A stretch of DNA of 64,000 nucleotides, taken from positions 124,001 to 188,000 of the forward strand of contig NZ_BJKB01000003.1 of assembly GCF_010725055.1 (NCBI RefSeq). Reading direction: 5' to 3'. Every line of letters begins with the position of its first letter. Position 1 is the first letter of the stretch. This document shows, piece after piece, positions 8,314 through 17,812 of this stretch. Source of the stretch: Gelidibacter japonicus (lineage in GTDB: Bacteria > Bacteroidota > Bacteroidia > Flavobacteriales > Flavobacteriaceae). Below the pieces are notes generated by a model. The model was not told the origin of the DNA and made no database searches. It was given only the letters and a program-made list of their open reading frames with translations. A program made the position numbers and the translations under genes.

Positions 8314-9471
8314 ATGGATAATAATTTTAATATGGTTGCCAAAACCTTATTTGGTTTTGAGGATTTACTTGCAAAGGAGTTGACCCAGTTGGGAGCCCAA
8401 GATGTGAAAACTGGTGTTAGAAACGTGAGCTTTGTTGGCGACAAAGGGTTTATGTATAAAGCCAACTTGGGTTTGCGTACGGCCATTAAAATATTAAAAC
8501 CCATTCATAGCTTCAGAGTCAACAATGAAAAGGACCTCTACGATCAGATCTATAAAATTAATTGGGAACAGCATCTTAAACCCACAGGGACCTTAGCAGT
8601 TGATGCTACTGTGCATTCACATCTGTTTACACATTCTCTTTATATAGCACAAAAAACAAAAGATGCTGTGGTTGACAAATTTAGAGATACTTCGGGTGAA
8701 CGCCCGAATGTAGACCTTAAATTTCCAGATTTAAAAATCAACGTGCATATTGATAGAAATATGTGTAATGTTTCATTAGATTCATCAGGAGATTCTTTAC
8801 ATAAACGAGGTTATAAAATTGCGACGAATATTGCGCCTATCAATGAAGTGTTGGCCGCAGGGCTGGTTATGTTGTCTGGTTGGGATGGCCAAACCAATTT
8901 TATGGACCCCATGTGCGGAAGTGGAACTATTTTGGCCGAGGCAGCAATGATTGCCTGTAATATTCCCCCAAATCTAATGCGAAAGGAGTTTGCCTTTGAG
9001 CGTTGGCAGGATTGGGATGTAGATTTGTTTGAAAAAATAGAGGAATCACTCTTGAAGAAAACCAGAGATTTTCATCATCGGATTATTGGTTATGACAAGT
9101 CGCCAAGTGCGGTAGAAAAAGCAAAAGAAAACATCAAAAATGCACAACTGGAAGATTTTGTTGAAGTAAGGCATGAAGATTTCTTCAAGACCCAGAAAGC
9201 AGGAGACGAGAAGTTGCACATGGTGTTCAATCCGCCGTATGGTGAGCGTCTGGATATAGAAATGGAATCGTTTTATAAAAATATCGGTGATACCTTAAAA
9301 CAAAATTATCCGGGAACTGATGCGTGGTTTATAACCTCAAATCTTGACGCATTGAAACATGTGGGCTTAAGACCTTCCCGGAAAATTCATCTGGTCAATG
9401 CGAAATTGGAAGCGAGATTAGTGAAATATGAAATTTACGAAGGCAGCAAAAAAGGGAAGTACATGGATTAA
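8314..9471 (+). CDS. THUMP-domain 23S rRNA guanine-N2 methyltransferase (RlmL N-terminal type)
   Basis: The 385-residue protein has an N-terminal ferredoxin-like/THUMP region (about residues 45-150), followed by the Rossmann methyltransferase with MDPMCGSGTILAEAA (motif I, about residue 200), GYDKSPSAVEKA and the catalytic NPPYGERL (about residue 308). This layout matches the RlmL/YpsC family that makes m2G in 23S rRNA; E. coli RlmL has an additional C-terminal domain absent here. It is divergently transcribed from the methyltransferase at 7525 across a symmetric palindrome. Confidence 0.9.
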   Translation: MDNNFNMVAKTLFGFEDLLAKELTQLGAQDVKTGVRNVSFVGDKGFMYKANLGLRTAIKILKPIHSFRVNNEKDLYDQIYKINWEQHLKPTGTLAVDATVHSHLFTHSLYIAQKTKDAVVDKFRDTSGERPNVDLKFPDLKINVHIDRNMCNVSLDSSGDSLHKRGYKIATNIAPINEVLAAGLVMLSGWDGQTNFMDPMCGSGTILAEAAMIACNIPPNLMRKEFAFERWQDWDVDLFEKIEESLLKKTRDFHHRIIGYDKSPSAVEKAKENIKNAQLEDFVEVRHEDFFKTQKAGDEKLHMVFNPPYGERLDIEMESFYKNIGDTLKQNYPGTDAWFITSNLDALKHVGLRPSRKIHLVNAKLEARLVKYEIYEGSKKGKYMD

Positions 9472-9504
9472 ACTTCCTTTGAAATGCATTCCGAATTCTG
9501 AAAA

Positions 9505-10029
9505 TTAGTAATATTTCTGAAGTGTCTTCGTATGATGCTCCACATGATATGCGGTCCACATTAGAATTTCCCTGATTGGCATTTTTCCCATTAAGGGATG
9601 TGGCAACACCAATGTGTCTAAATTTTTATCAGATATTCTTCTGGTCTTGTATTGCAGTTTCTTGCTTTCTACCTGAAGACGGTTCAAAATATAGGTTTTA
9701 TCCTTCAATTTTGGAACCTTCATGTTTTTAGAAGACTTAAATGTATAGTCTTTACTTTCTTTAAGGATTTTTTGATAATCCTTAATAATCGTATCATAAT
9801 CATGTAAATCGCGCGTGTTTTTTCCGAAGGCATATTTGAAAAAAAACCTGGGCATGCTCAAGATGTCATTTAAAGGCTTGATGCTTTGCAATAAATGTAA
9901 GGCTTGCTGACTTGTAGTCCATTTGCCTTCGGGCCCTTGTGTCCATTTTTCATTATCTTGAACTTGCAACCAAGTGATCAGAGCATGATATTTTTGTTCT
10001 AATAAATCGGCGATCTCATCTTTGTGCAT
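9505..10029 (-). CDS. DinB-like four-helix protein
   Basis: The 174-residue, mostly helical protein shows the DinB/YfiT pattern: an N-terminal helix with EQKYHALITWL, a His in QQALHLL (about residue 66) and the C-terminal pair in TAYHVEHHTKTL that together form a metal site. Family members bind divalent metals and some are thiol transferases; the activity here is unknown. It is convergent with the rRNA methyltransferase gene, with 33 bp between. Confidence 0.78.
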   Translation of the reverse strand: MHKDEIADLLEQKYHALITWLQVQDNEKWTQGPEGKWTTSQQALHLLQSIKPLNDILSMPRFFFKYAFGKNTRDLHDYDTIIKDYQKILKESKDYTFKSSKNMKVPKLKDKTYILNRLQVESKKLQYKTRRISDKNLDTLVLPHPLMGKMPIREILMWTAYHVEHHTKTLQKYY

Positions 10030-10104
10030 ACGTTGGAATTAGTATGCAAAAGTTAATAAATTATTTTATAAAATGAATGGCAAGCAGAAAGTATTTATGT
10101 CGAA

Positions 10105-10848
10105 TTAGTCCTCTACCGCAATTTTCTTATTTTTCTTATAGATAGGGATCAAATAGGATACATTATAACCAAATCCGAAACCGAATCGGCCGCTATCAAA
10201 AGTTCTATTAAATCCAGGAATAAATAAATTTTCAAAATTTGTAGGTTGATCTTCGGTCACCAAACCTTTAAGCTGTGCATTGATGCCAACAAACAAATTG
10301 GTGACAACTTCGGCTTTGATGCCAACGATCAATTCTGCCCAAATTGCAGATAATCCTTTAAATTCTTGTGGATCAGTGGAAGTAAAAGGGGTGTCATAAT
10401 ATTGATCTGTCGTATATATGGTATAGCGGTTTAGCTTTTGGCTGAATGTGCTGACACCAACCCTCATTCCAGTGTAGATAAGGTTTTCCATGTCGAGCCA
10501 ATTTCGATAAAGGTTGTAGTCTATACCAGCTTTAAAATAGCTGCCTTTTGAGGTGACATCCAAATAGTCGTTTCTTATAGTATTCTCTTCAGTTCCCAAT
10601 TCTCCCGCTAAATATAATTTTTGGGTCAGTCGGTAATCGCCGGAAATTTCAAAACCAGTATAGTCATCACCTATGAAGGAGCGTGCCAATCTACCAATGT
10701 CGCCGCCGAGACGCAGGCCGTATTTCTGTTTGACCACAATGGTGTCGTTAACATTTTTTTCTTGGACTTCTTGTGCCAATGATGTTAGTGGCAACACCAT
10801 CAAGACAATCAGACTAATGATAAATGTTGATATGCGCTGCATTTTCAT
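10105..10848 (-). CDS. DUF6048 family outer-membrane beta-barrel protein
   Basis: The 247-residue protein has a signal peptide (IISLIVLMVLPLTSLAQ) and alternating amphipathic strands ending in FGFGYNVSYLIP, consistent with a small outer-membrane barrel. In Flavobacteriia a DUF6048 protein regularly accompanies DUF6452 and rlmD, as here. Its start overlaps the DUF6452 gene by 35 bp, so the pair is translationally coupled. Function unknown; the constant pairing suggests the two products act together in the envelope. Confidence 0.75.
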   Translation of the reverse strand: MKMQRISTFIISLIVLMVLPLTSLAQEVQEKNVNDTIVVKQKYGLRLGGDIGRLARSFIGDDYTGFEISGDYRLTQKLYLAGELGTEENTIRNDYLDVTSKGSYFKAGIDYNLYRNWLDMENLIYTGMRVGVSTFSQKLNRYTIYTTDQYYDTPFTSTDPQEFKGLSAIWAELIVGIKAEVVTNLFVGINAQLKGLVTEDQPTNFENLFIPGFNRTFDSGRFGFGFGYNVSYLIPIYKKNKKIAVED

Positions 10849-11350
10849 TGTTTATGGTGTCTTTAATAACTTCAATATTTATGATCCAGTTGTTAGGGTC
10901 GGTTTCACGATTGGCGCTAAGATTATTGAATACGCTTTTGTATCCGCAGGCCCTTGAAACGTATATAAGTTCTGGCGTGTAATTCACTTCAATAATATCA
11001 GCATTGGAAGCCGTGTTAGGGTCGTCATCCAAATCATAATCTCTATCTTTTGTAAGCACAAACCGCGAGGTGTTCATTATGTCCAAGGCATCCACTCTTA
11101 GAGGCAGCACAATGGAGTCAATAGTTTTATCATTGACAATATAATTTGGATTGTTTTCAGCAGTAACATCCATTCGTCTAACAGTTTTTGTTTCCTCGAT
11201 TGCATTGATATTATAAAAACGAATGATCAAATGTGGTGTTGTAGGTGTGGTAGCGGCACATATATCATCACGCTCACAACTCCATAAGCTCAGGATTATG
11301 AGAAGAGAACATAGAGTTTTAATGTATTGATGGGCTTTTATCAGTTTCAA
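10814..11350 (-). CDS. DUF6452 family lipoprotein (TTG start)
   Basis: The 178-residue protein has a lipobox (SLWSC, Cys24) and then CERDDICAATTPTTPHLII, the conserved DUF6452 start. No ATG precedes the lipobox in this frame. An in-frame TGA lies five codons upstream of the TTG at 11350, so TTG is the only plausible start. The C-terminal region is a predicted beta-sandwich. It is cotranscribed with the overlapping DUF6048 barrel gene; a lipoprotein-barrel partnership is inferred from the pairing. Confidence 0.75.
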   Translation of the reverse strand: MKLIKAHQYIKTLCSLLIILSLWSCERDDICAATTPTTPHLIIRFYNINAIEETKTVRRMDVTAENNPNYIVNDKTIDSIVLPLRVDALDIMNTSRFVLTKDRDYDLDDDPNTASNADIIEVNYTPELIYVSRACGYKSVFNNLSANRETDPNNWIINIEVIKDTINNENAAHINIYH

Positions 11351-11360
11351 GTTTATTTTG

Positions 11361-11445
11361 TTTCAGGTTTTAGGTTTCAGTTGTTTCTTGCTTAAATGAC
11401 GTATTGAAAATCAACAATCATCAATCAACAATCATCAATCATCAA
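11361..11445. repeat. two heptamer arrays between DUF6452 and rlmD
   Basis: At 11361-11381 three 7-mers read TTTCAGG, TTTTAGG and TTTCAGT. At 11411-11445 five 7-mers alternate TCAACAA and TCATCAA (order 1,2,1,2,2), giving an exact 14-bp duplication. Together they occupy most of the 100-bp gap. Confidence 0.7.
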
Positions 11446-11450
11446 GCGCC

Positions 11451-12860
11451 TTATCTTTTTTCCAAAAGTACAACATTTTCGACGTGATGTGTTTGTGGAA
11501 ACATATCCACCGGCTGAACTTTGGTCACTTTATAAATGGTGTCCATCAATTCTAAATCTCTAGCTTGGGTTGCGCTGTTGCAGCTTACATATACCACTCT
11601 ATCTGGTGCGACATTTAGTATTTGTTGCACTACATCTTTATGCATTCCGTCACGTGGTGGATCTGTAATAATCACATCTGGCTGTCCATGCTCATTAATA
11701 AAATCACTATTGAACACATTTTTCATATCGCCCACATAAAACTCAACGTTGTCAATTCCATTTAATTGTGCGTTTTGCTTGGCGGCTGCTATGGCATCGG
11801 GAACAGATTCAACACCAATTACTTTTTTAGCGTTTTTGGCTACAAATTGAGCAATGGTTCCAGTTCCTGTATATAAATCGTAAACGAGTTCATCACCTTT
11901 TAAATTGGCAAAGTCGCGAGTTATTTTATACAGCTCATAGGCTTGGTCTGAATTGGTTTGATAAAAGGATTTGGCATTTATTTTAAATTTCAGACCTTCC
12001 ATTTCCTCAAAGATGTGATCTTGTCCTTTAAAACAAAGCACTTCCTGATCATATATGGTATCGTTCGCTTTACCATTAATGACGTATAATAAAGAGGTGA
12101 TTTCCGGGAATTTATCACCTATATAATTCAATAGTAGTTCGCGGTTCTCTTTGTCCTCTTTGAAGAATTGAAAAAGCACCATAATATCCCCGGTGGATGA
12201 GGTGCGAATCATCAATGTTCTCAAAAAACCGGTTTGATTACGGGTATTAAAAAATTCGAGTCCGTTTTTAATCGCAAATTCTTTGACTGAATTTCTAATG
12301 TCATTGGAAGGATCTGCCTGAAGCCAGCATTTTTCAATGTCAAGAATTTTATCCCACATTCCAGGAATATGAAAACCAAGCGCATTTTTATCGCCAACAT
12401 CCTCATTGGAACGAATTTCATCCAAAGTTAACCAGCGGCTGTCGCTGAAAGAAAACTCCATTTTATTTCTATAGAAATAGTCCTTTGCAGATCCTAAAAT
12501 TGGAGTTACAGGGGGTAGTTCCAAATGACCGATTCGTCTAAGGTTGTTTTCAACTTCCTTTTGCTTATAAAATAATTGGTGTTCATAGCCCATATCTTGC
12601 CACTTGCATCCACCACAAACACCAAAATGTTGACATTTAGGTTCGGTACGCTTATTGGAGTACTCGTGGAATTTGATAGCATTTCCTTCGTAAAACGATT
12701 TCCGTTTTTTAAAGGTTTCTACGTCCACAATATCACCCGGTACCACGTTTTGCATGAAAATAACGGCACCGTCCGGAGCTTTGGCTACTGATTTACCTTT
12801 GGCTCCAGCATCAACGACCACAACATTCTCAAAGATTTGTTTTCTATTTCTTCGTCCCAT
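11451..12860 (-). CDS. rlmD: 23S rRNA (uracil-1939-C5)-methyltransferase RlmD
   Basis: The 469-residue enzyme has an N-terminal TRAM domain (about residues 10-70) and a 4Fe-4S cysteine cluster, CQHFGVCGGC (C-x5-C-x2-C). A Rossmann methyltransferase domain follows, with VYDLYTGTGTIAQF (SAM motif, about residue 315), ITDPPRDGMH (about 400) and the catalytic cysteine in VYVSCNSATQ. This is the RlmD/RumA family that makes m5U in 23S rRNA or tRNA; the exact base is inferred from the family. It precedes the DUF6452-DUF6048 pair in the same direction. Confidence 0.92.
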   Translation of the reverse strand: MGRRNRKQIFENVVVVDAGAKGKSVAKAPDGAVIFMQNVVPGDIVDVETFKKRKSFYEGNAIKFHEYSNKRTEPKCQHFGVCGGCKWQDMGYEHQLFYKQKEVENNLRRIGHLELPPVTPILGSAKDYFYRNKMEFSFSDSRWLTLDEIRSNEDVGDKNALGFHIPGMWDKILDIEKCWLQADPSNDIRNSVKEFAIKNGLEFFNTRNQTGFLRTLMIRTSSTGDIMVLFQFFKEDKENRELLLNYIGDKFPEITSLLYVINGKANDTIYDQEVLCFKGQDHIFEEMEGLKFKINAKSFYQTNSDQAYELYKITRDFANLKGDELVYDLYTGTGTIAQFVAKNAKKVIGVESVPDAIAAAKQNAQLNGIDNVEFYVGDMKNVFNSDFINEHGQPDVIITDPPRDGMHKDVVQQILNVAPDRVVYVSCNSATQARDLELMDTIYKVTKVQPVDMFPQTHHVENVVLLEKR

Positions 12861-13424
12861 GTCGCAAAAATAGTGAAACCAATTGCGATTTACGAATTAC
12901 GTATCGCGATTTTATTAGTGAACCCAAAAATTTGAAAACAAAGTGCATTAAGTTTTGATGGTTGTCCTGATAGCCATTAAGGTGACCTTGCTTTATTCGG
13001 GTTGGAAATCCAACTACTGAAAGTGAAATCAGCCCATTTTGCATATCGGAATAGCCCCACTTATCGAAGAGTCGTTAACTGCTTATCACGGTCGAAACTA
13101 AACTATAGTTGTCGATTTTATAACCAATTTTTGGTTATACAGAAGTCCCTCAGTTGTATGACCATTATTTTGTAAATTTCGTTGTGAAATCAGTTGAAAA
13201 ATTTTTAGGAGGTTTAAATATTTGCTAATTTGCGAGTCCTTAGGGATGATTTCTCTCCCACGCTGCTTTTTCGTCCCGATATCTATCGGGATTTCGAAAG
13301 AATAAAGGTACAGTAGGAATGGTTATTTTGCTCGATTAGCGAGATTTAATTATTAATGTTTGCATCGCTCTAAATGATGTCAAACCGTGTCTTTTTAAGG
13401 CATGAAACTGTAAATTCTTATAAA
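12861..13424. other. 564-bp gene-free region before rocD
   Basis: No coding region is supported here. Visible structures are GTTGGA-AA-TCCAAC at 13001-13014, a 9-bp-arm hairpin TATAACCAA-TTT-TTGGTTATA at 13119-13139, and the palindrome TCCCGATA-TC-TATCGGGA at 13274-13291. No riboswitch was recognised and no confident promoter was found. Confidence 0.5.
13274..13291. repeat. TCCCGATA palindromic intergenic repeat
   Basis: Arms TCCCGATA and TATCGGGA are separated by 2 bp. The element resembles a short palindrome I know to be common between genes of flavobacteria. It lies about 130 bp before the rocD start. Confidence 0.5.
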
Positions 13425-14678
13425 ATGGCTGTATTAGATCAATTAACTTCGCAACAAGCGATAGATTTAGAAAACAAGTATGGTGCACATAATTACCATC
13501 CACTTCCAGTAGTATTGAGTAGGGGAGAAGGGGTGCATGTTTGGGATGTTGAGGGAAAACAATATTATGATTTCCTCTCTGCTTATTCTGCCGTCAACCA
13601 GGGGCATTGTCATCCGAAGATTGTTGATGCCATGGTAAATCAGGCACGAACCCTGACCTTAACCTCACGCGCCTTCTACAATGATGTTTTGGGGAAGTTT
13701 GAAGCTTACGCAACAAAATATTTCGGGTATGACAAAGTGTTGCCCATGAATACCGGTGCAGAAGCTGTAGAGACGGCGCTTAAGATTTGTAGAAAATGGG
13801 CTTATGAAGTAAAGGGTATTGCCGACCAACAAGTGGAGATTATTGTTTGTAGAAATAACTTCCACGGAAGAACGACGACCATTATTTCATTCTCAAATGA
13901 TCCCATTGCACGCAAAAATTTCGGTCCATTTACGGAAGGCTTTATAAAAATTGAGTATGATAATTTGCAGGAATTGGAAAGTACTCTAAAAAGCAACCCA
14001 AATGTTGCCGGATTTTTGGTGGAGCCAATTCAGGGTGAAGCTGGTGTTTATGTTCCGAGTGAAGGGTATTTGGCAAAGGCGAAAGCATTGTGTGAAAAGT
14101 ACAATGTTCTGTTTATGGCTGACGAAGTGCAGACAGGAATCGGGAGAACAGGAAAACTTTTAGCGGTAGATCACGAAAATGTAAAACCAGACATCCTGAT
14201 TTTAGGAAAAGCTTTGAGCGGTGGTGCCTACCCCGTAAGTGCCGTGTTGGCCTCTGATTCAATAATGGGAGTTATCCAGCCTGGCAGCCATGGCAGTACA
14301 TTTGGAGGAAACCCAGTGGCCGCTGCAGTGGCTATAGCCGCCTTGGAGGTCATTAAAGAAGAAAATTTGGCTGAAAACGCTGAAAAACTAGGACGGATTT
14401 TTAGAAGTGAATTGGATTCTTATATCCAAAAAAGCTCAATTGCCAAATTGGTGAGAGGGAAAGGATTGCTCAACGCTGTGGTGATTAATGACAGTGAAGA
14501 TGGTGATACCGCTTGGAACATCTGTTTGGCGCTTCGAGATAACGGGCTCTTGGCTAAACCGACCCATGGAAACATCATTCGTTTTGCGCCGCCTTTGGTC
14601 ATGAACGAGCAGCAACTTTTAGAATGCGTTGGGATCATCATAAAAACGTTGAAACAATTTGAACCTAATAAGAAATAA
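13425..14678 (+). CDS. rocD: ornithine--oxo-acid aminotransferase
   Basis: I start the protein at [20 protein letters not shown] (13425), because the 17 upstream residues from 13374 show no family similarity. The class III aminotransferase features are clear: [12 protein letters not shown] (PLP phosphate loop), [12 protein letters not shown] (PLP Asp), and the Schiff-base lysine in [26 protein letters not shown] at the N-terminus is typical of ornithine delta-aminotransferase, which converts ornithine and 2-oxoglutarate to glutamate semialdehyde and glutamate in arginine/proline metabolism. The stop overlaps the next ATG by 1 bp. Confidence 0.92.
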   Translation: MAVLDQLTSQQAIDLENKYGAHNYHPLPVVLSRGEGVHVWDVEGKQYYDFLSAYSAVNQGHCHPKIVDAMVNQARTLTLTSRAFYNDVLGKFEAYATKYFGYDKVLPMNTGAEAVETALKICRKWAYEVKGIADQQVEIIVCRNNFHGRTTTIISFSNDPIARKNFGPFTEGFIKIEYDNLQELESTLKSNPNVAGFLVEPIQGEAGVYVPSEGYLAKAKALCEKYNVLFMADEVQTGIGRTGKLLAVDHENVKPDILILGKALSGGAYPVSAVLASDSIMGVIQPGSHGSTFGGNPVAAAVAIAALEVIKEENLAENAEKLGRIFRSELDSYIQKSSIAKLVRGKGLLNAVVINDSEDGDTAWNICLALRDNGLLAKPTHGNIIRFAPPLVMNEQQLLECVGIIIKTLKQFEPNKK

Positions 14679-15124
14679 TGGAAGAAAAATCGGCTTTTGA
14701 AACTTTTGAATTGAATCTTCCACCCGCCATCTTAGGGTTTTTAAAGGAAACGTCAACTTGGACGTATTTTCTCTCAATTCTGGGGTTTATAGGTATTGGA
14801 TTGATGATCCTTGGTGGACTGTTTTTTAGTTTAGCGTTGAATCTCATGCCAGGCGGAAACCCGTATGCTGGCTTAGGTGTAGATATGTCTTATTTTGGGA
14901 TGATTTATGTGGTCATAGCATTGTTTTACTTTTTCCCGGTACTGTATCTCTTTAATTTTTCAAGAAAAATGAAAAGTGCTTTGAGTTCCAATAATAATGA
15001 CGAATTGACCGCTGCTTTTTCTAACCTGAAATCGCATTATAAATTTATCGGAATCTTTACAATCGTTATTATCAGTATCTATGTCCTGATTTTTGTTTTA
15101 GCAATGATCGCACGAGCGATGTAA
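14678..15124 (+). CDS. DUF5362-like small membrane protein
   Basis: The 148-residue protein has three to four hydrophobic segments (about residues 28-52, 70-92 and 122-145) and an NNNDELTAAFSNLKSHYKFIG linker typical of DUF5362. It shares the TAATG junction with rocD, so it is cotranscribed with it, followed by a terminator at 15145-15178. Function unknown; the link to ornithine metabolism is only positional. Confidence 0.65.
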   Translation: MEEKSAFETFELNLPPAILGFLKETSTWTYFLSILGFIGIGLMILGGLFFSLALNLMPGGNPYAGLGVDMSYFGMIYVVIALFYFFPVLYLFNFSRKMKSALSSNNNDELTAAFSNLKSHYKFIGIFTIVIISIYVLIFVLAMIARAM

Positions 15125-15144
15125 GTTGCTGAGCATTGAATAAA

Positions 15145-15178
15145 AAAAAGCGGCTAAATTAATATTAGGCCGCTTTTT
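15145..15178. terminator. bidirectional terminator after rocD operon
   Basis: AAAAAGCGGC and GCCGCTTTTT form 10-bp arms around a 14-nt loop, between two convergent units. The A and T tracts allow use from both sides. Confidence 0.8.
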
Positions 15179-15195
15179 GTATATTGAAAGGGATA

Positions 15196-15531
15196 TTATT
15201 CTGCCATCCCTTGATTAAGGCCTTTCATGAACTCTTCCTGCATGCTTTGAATGCCTTCCATACCAACGGTAGAGAACAGCCAAATAGCATAAATTAAGTA
15301 GATACCATTTAATATGATACCAATAATAGCAAGAATTTTTCCGGTTTTCACGTTTTGAAATCCAGTATAGTTTTCCGGGCTTTCTGTATAAAGTTTAGTT
15401 GCTTTGTTGGCAAGCACCAAAGCAATAATGCCAAGGGGTAAACCAATGATACCATAACAGCAGCAAGTGACTATAGATAAAATTCCGAAAACTAAAATGA
15501 GCGTTGCATTGGGTAATTGTTGTTTTTCCAT
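15196..15531 (-). CDS. CCC-motif membrane protein
   Basis: The 111-residue protein has two main membrane segments. The first contains SIVTCCCYGIIGLPLGIIAL, with three consecutive cysteines, a small family known in Bacteroidetes as CCC-motif membrane proteins. The second (TGKILAIIGIILNGIYLIY) follows a GFQNVK loop. Function unknown. It lies 11-12 bp after the DUF2752 gene in the same direction, a common pairing that suggests a shared operon. Confidence 0.75.
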   Translation of the reverse strand: MEKQQLPNATLILVFGILSIVTCCCYGIIGLPLGIIALVLANKATKLYTESPENYTGFQNVKTGKILAIIGIILNGIYLIYAIWLFSTVGMEGIQSMQEEFMKGLNQGMAE

Positions 15532-15542
15532 GTGGTTGGTTT

Positions 15543-15842
15543 TTAGTGGATGATTTTAATAAAATAACTGATGACTACAATGCCTACATTCAAAAAGATC
15601 AAACCCATTTTAATGGTATAGTCATATTTGAATCTAACAAACAGGTTAAATATAAGAAAAACCGTCAATAAAAGAAGTGTGTAAATGGCGGGATACATTT
15701 TAAAAGCCATTAAAAAATCCCCTTTAAAAAATAGAACGGTGGCGCGCTGAATGCCACAACCCAAACACTCTATACCAAAGAGTTGTTTGTTGAGACAAGG
15801 CAACAAGAAATCTTCAAGTTTGATAAGGTTAAGAAAAGCCAT
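15543..15842 (-). CDS. DUF2752 membrane protein
   Basis: About 99 residues. The motif FGIECLGCGIQRATVLFFKGD with CLGCG and basic residues is the DUF2752 hallmark, followed by two hydrophobic segments. I use the ATG at 15842; a TTG two codons upstream (15848) is possible. Function unknown, possibly membrane-associated metal or thiol chemistry given the paired cysteines. It precedes the CCC-motif gene. Confidence 0.78.
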   Translation of the reverse strand: MAFLNLIKLEDFLLPCLNKQLFGIECLGCGIQRATVLFFKGDFLMAFKMYPAIYTLLLLTVFLIFNLFVRFKYDYTIKMGLIFLNVGIVVISYFIKIIH

Positions 15843-15925
15843 AGACAAATGTATAAAAAGAATGGAATTTTCATAGTTTATTTTTTAGCTTAGATTTGCT
15901 AAATCCAACATCATTTTGATTCTAA

Positions 15926-16159
15926 ATGATTAATTTCGTTGTTCCCTATAAAAGTGAGCAACCTATGAGCATGTCCAGAGTATTAAATCTTTTATTGATA
16001 ATTATTGGCGGAATTATTGCCGTTTATGCCAAAGCCGGAATGGATCAAAACCAATATGTGCTTATTGGAGGTATTGCTGTTTTGATGATTGGGGTATACC
16101 GCATATCAAGAAATATACCTAGTAAAAATGATGAAGATACACCTTCTGAAAATGACTAA
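15926..16159 (+). CDS. small two-segment membrane protein, unknown function
   Basis: The 77-residue protein has two hydrophobic stretches (RVLNLLLIIIGGIIAVYA and YVLIGGIAVLMIGVYRI) and an acidic, hydrophilic C-terminus (NDEDTPSEND). An in-frame ATG at 15965 (MSMSRVLN) could be the true start and would remove a 13-residue N-terminus. It ends 5 bp before the Smr-domain gene and is probably cotranscribed with it. I do not recognise a family. Confidence 0.6.
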   Translation: MINFVVPYKSEQPMSMSRVLNLLLIIIGGIIAVYAKAGMDQNQYVLIGGIAVLMIGVYRISRNIPSKNDEDTPSEND

Positions 16160-16164
16160 TAGCT

Positions 16165-16719
16165 ATGAATTTAAAAGTAGGAGATAAAGTTGCAGTCTTG
16201 GATGAAGCCTTTTCGGGAAAGATCTCGAAAATTGAGGGAAACACGGTTTTTATTGAAACCGATGACGGCTTTTTTTTAGATTTCCAGGAGAATGAATTAC
16301 TCAAATTAAACGAAAAGGACAATTTGAAATCCCGTGTTTTTTCTGAGCATTCCTTTAGTGAAGTGCTTTCTGAAAAAGAACAGCATACCAAGCGTAAATC
16401 TGTTAGGGTAAAACCAAAAGACCGGAATCAGCCGGCTATGGAAGTCGATTTGCATATTCATAATTTAACCGATAACCAGCGAAACCTATCCAATTATGAC
16501 ATGTTAACCTTACAATTGGATACCGCCAAAAGACAGTTGGAATTTGCCATTGGCAAACGCATTCAAAAGGTTGTATTTATTCATGGCGTTGGGGAAGGCG
16601 TGTTAAAAATGGAATTGGAAACGCTTTTTTCCCGCTACGATAACGTCAAACATTATGATGCCGATTTCAAGAAATACGGAATAGGGGCTACTGAAGTCTA
16701 TATTTTTCAGAATGCATAA
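16165..16719 (+). CDS. Smr-domain protein (DUF2027-like)
   Basis: The 184-residue protein has an N-terminal beta-rich module (VGDKVAVLDEAFSGKISKI, residues 4-22) and a C-terminal Smr domain with EVDLHIH (about residue 92) and VVFIHGVGEGVLKMEL (about 132-147), ending KKYGIGATEVYI. Smr domains are nucleases or nucleic-acid binding modules; the DLH and HGxGxG motifs expected for nuclease activity are both present. The substrate (ribosome-linked RNA or DNA) is unknown. Confidence 0.85.
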   Translation: MNLKVGDKVAVLDEAFSGKISKIEGNTVFIETDDGFFLDFQENELLKLNEKDNLKSRVFSEHSFSEVLSEKEQHTKRKSVRVKPKDRNQPAMEVDLHIHNLTDNQRNLSNYDMLTLQLDTAKRQLEFAIGKRIQKVVFIHGVGEGVLKMELETLFSRYDNVKHYDADFKKYGIGATEVYIFQNA

Positions 16720-16790
16720 ACCCTAAACTTAAATACTATTAATTGAGAGTGTAATTACGAAATAGGTGTAATCGAAAATTTCAGATTATA

Positions 16791-17708
16791 CTATTCAATT
16801 TCACTCTCTATCATAATGCTATAGGTATAAGTTCCAAAGTCAATTTCGGTTAGGCTGATGACGTCCAAATTCACGTTGCTGATATAAAACTTAACAGTAA
16901 TTGTACGTTTATACACGTTCTTATTAAAGTGTGGGTAATTAAATACATCCTTTGCTTCTTTGTCAAGATATCTTGGAACACTTGGGGTAGGAGAGCTTTC
17001 ATCACGGTCATTCATCGGATTGCCATCCATGTTTTCGTCTTCTAAACGCGTTAAAACACCATCACCGTCATCATCATCGTCTAAATAATCAGGGATACCA
17101 TCGCCGTCTGTGTCTTGTGCCTTTGAAAGTCCGTCGGCCTCGGTGTAATTATGTTTTTCGTTTTTAGTCAAGACATTGTCATTATCATCATCTTGATCCA
17201 AATAATCAGGAATACCATCGCCGTCAGAATCGGTTGGATTTGTTGCAGGATTGTTATCGCCATCTAAATTGGCATCTTCAATATGTGCAGGGATGCCGTC
17301 ATCATCATCATCCACAAAAGTGGTGATGGTAGTTACCGTGCCTGAAGTCGCCGCATAATCTTTAAGGATAATGGTCGCGGCATCAGGTAATAAATTGCAA
17401 AGTAGATCTTCAGGATTTCCGTCATAGGTTCTATAATTGAACTTGGAACTTGTTCCATTGATAGCAAAAGTGGCCTTGTAGTTATTTTCTGTTGGATTGA
17501 AAATGAGTTCCGTAGTCGTGTTTCTTGGAAATATTAAGCTCAAGGACTCTGAAGGATCCTTTTTGGTGTCATATAAGAAGAAGTTTCCCGGATTCAATTC
17601 GCATATTGATAAGGTTTTGTCAAAATCCAATTCCACGTCAATGATATCACCATCGTTACAAGCAGTGACTAACAAACATAAACTTAAGAAGTAAATTATT
17701 TTCTGCAT
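16791..17708 (-). CDS. lipoprotein with acidic calcium-binding (TSP type 3-like) repeats
   Basis: About 305 residues from the ATG at 17708 (a TTG at 17717 is less likely). The lipobox LLVTAC places the lipid-modified Cys near residue 17. The middle contains repeated acidic units of the type DGDGIPDYLDDDDDGDG (about residues 150-235), the thrombospondin type 3 calcium-binding pattern common in Bacteroidetes surface proteins. The C-terminal 70 residues are beta-rich. Probably a surface-exposed or periplasm-facing calcium-stabilised protein; exact role unknown. Confidence 0.8.
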   Translation of the reverse strand: MQKIIYFLSLCLLVTACNDGDIIDVELDFDKTLSICELNPGNFFLYDTKKDPSESLSLIFPRNTTTELIFNPTENNYKATFAINGTSSKFNYRTYDGNPEDLLCNLLPDAATIILKDYAATSGTVTTITTFVDDDDDGIPAHIEDANLDGDNNPATNPTDSDGDGIPDYLDQDDDNDNVLTKNEKHNYTEADGLSKAQDTDGDGIPDYLDDDDDGDGVLTRLEDENMDGNPMNDRDESSPTPSVPRYLDKEAKDVFNYPHFNKNVYKRTITVKFYISNVNLDVISLTEIDFGTYTYSIMIESEIE

Positions 17709-17812
17709 TTCAATCAATTTGTCAACAAAAATACGGCATTTGTGAATTTATAACGTCTCATCTTCAGAATAATTTTATTTGGAGTATTTTTGTGATTTGA
17801 AAGGATTTTATA

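Noticed and set aside
12844-13044. Possible 66-residue minus-strand protein in the region before rocD
   Set aside because: No homology pattern or start context, and it overlaps the 5' end of rlmD in another frame.
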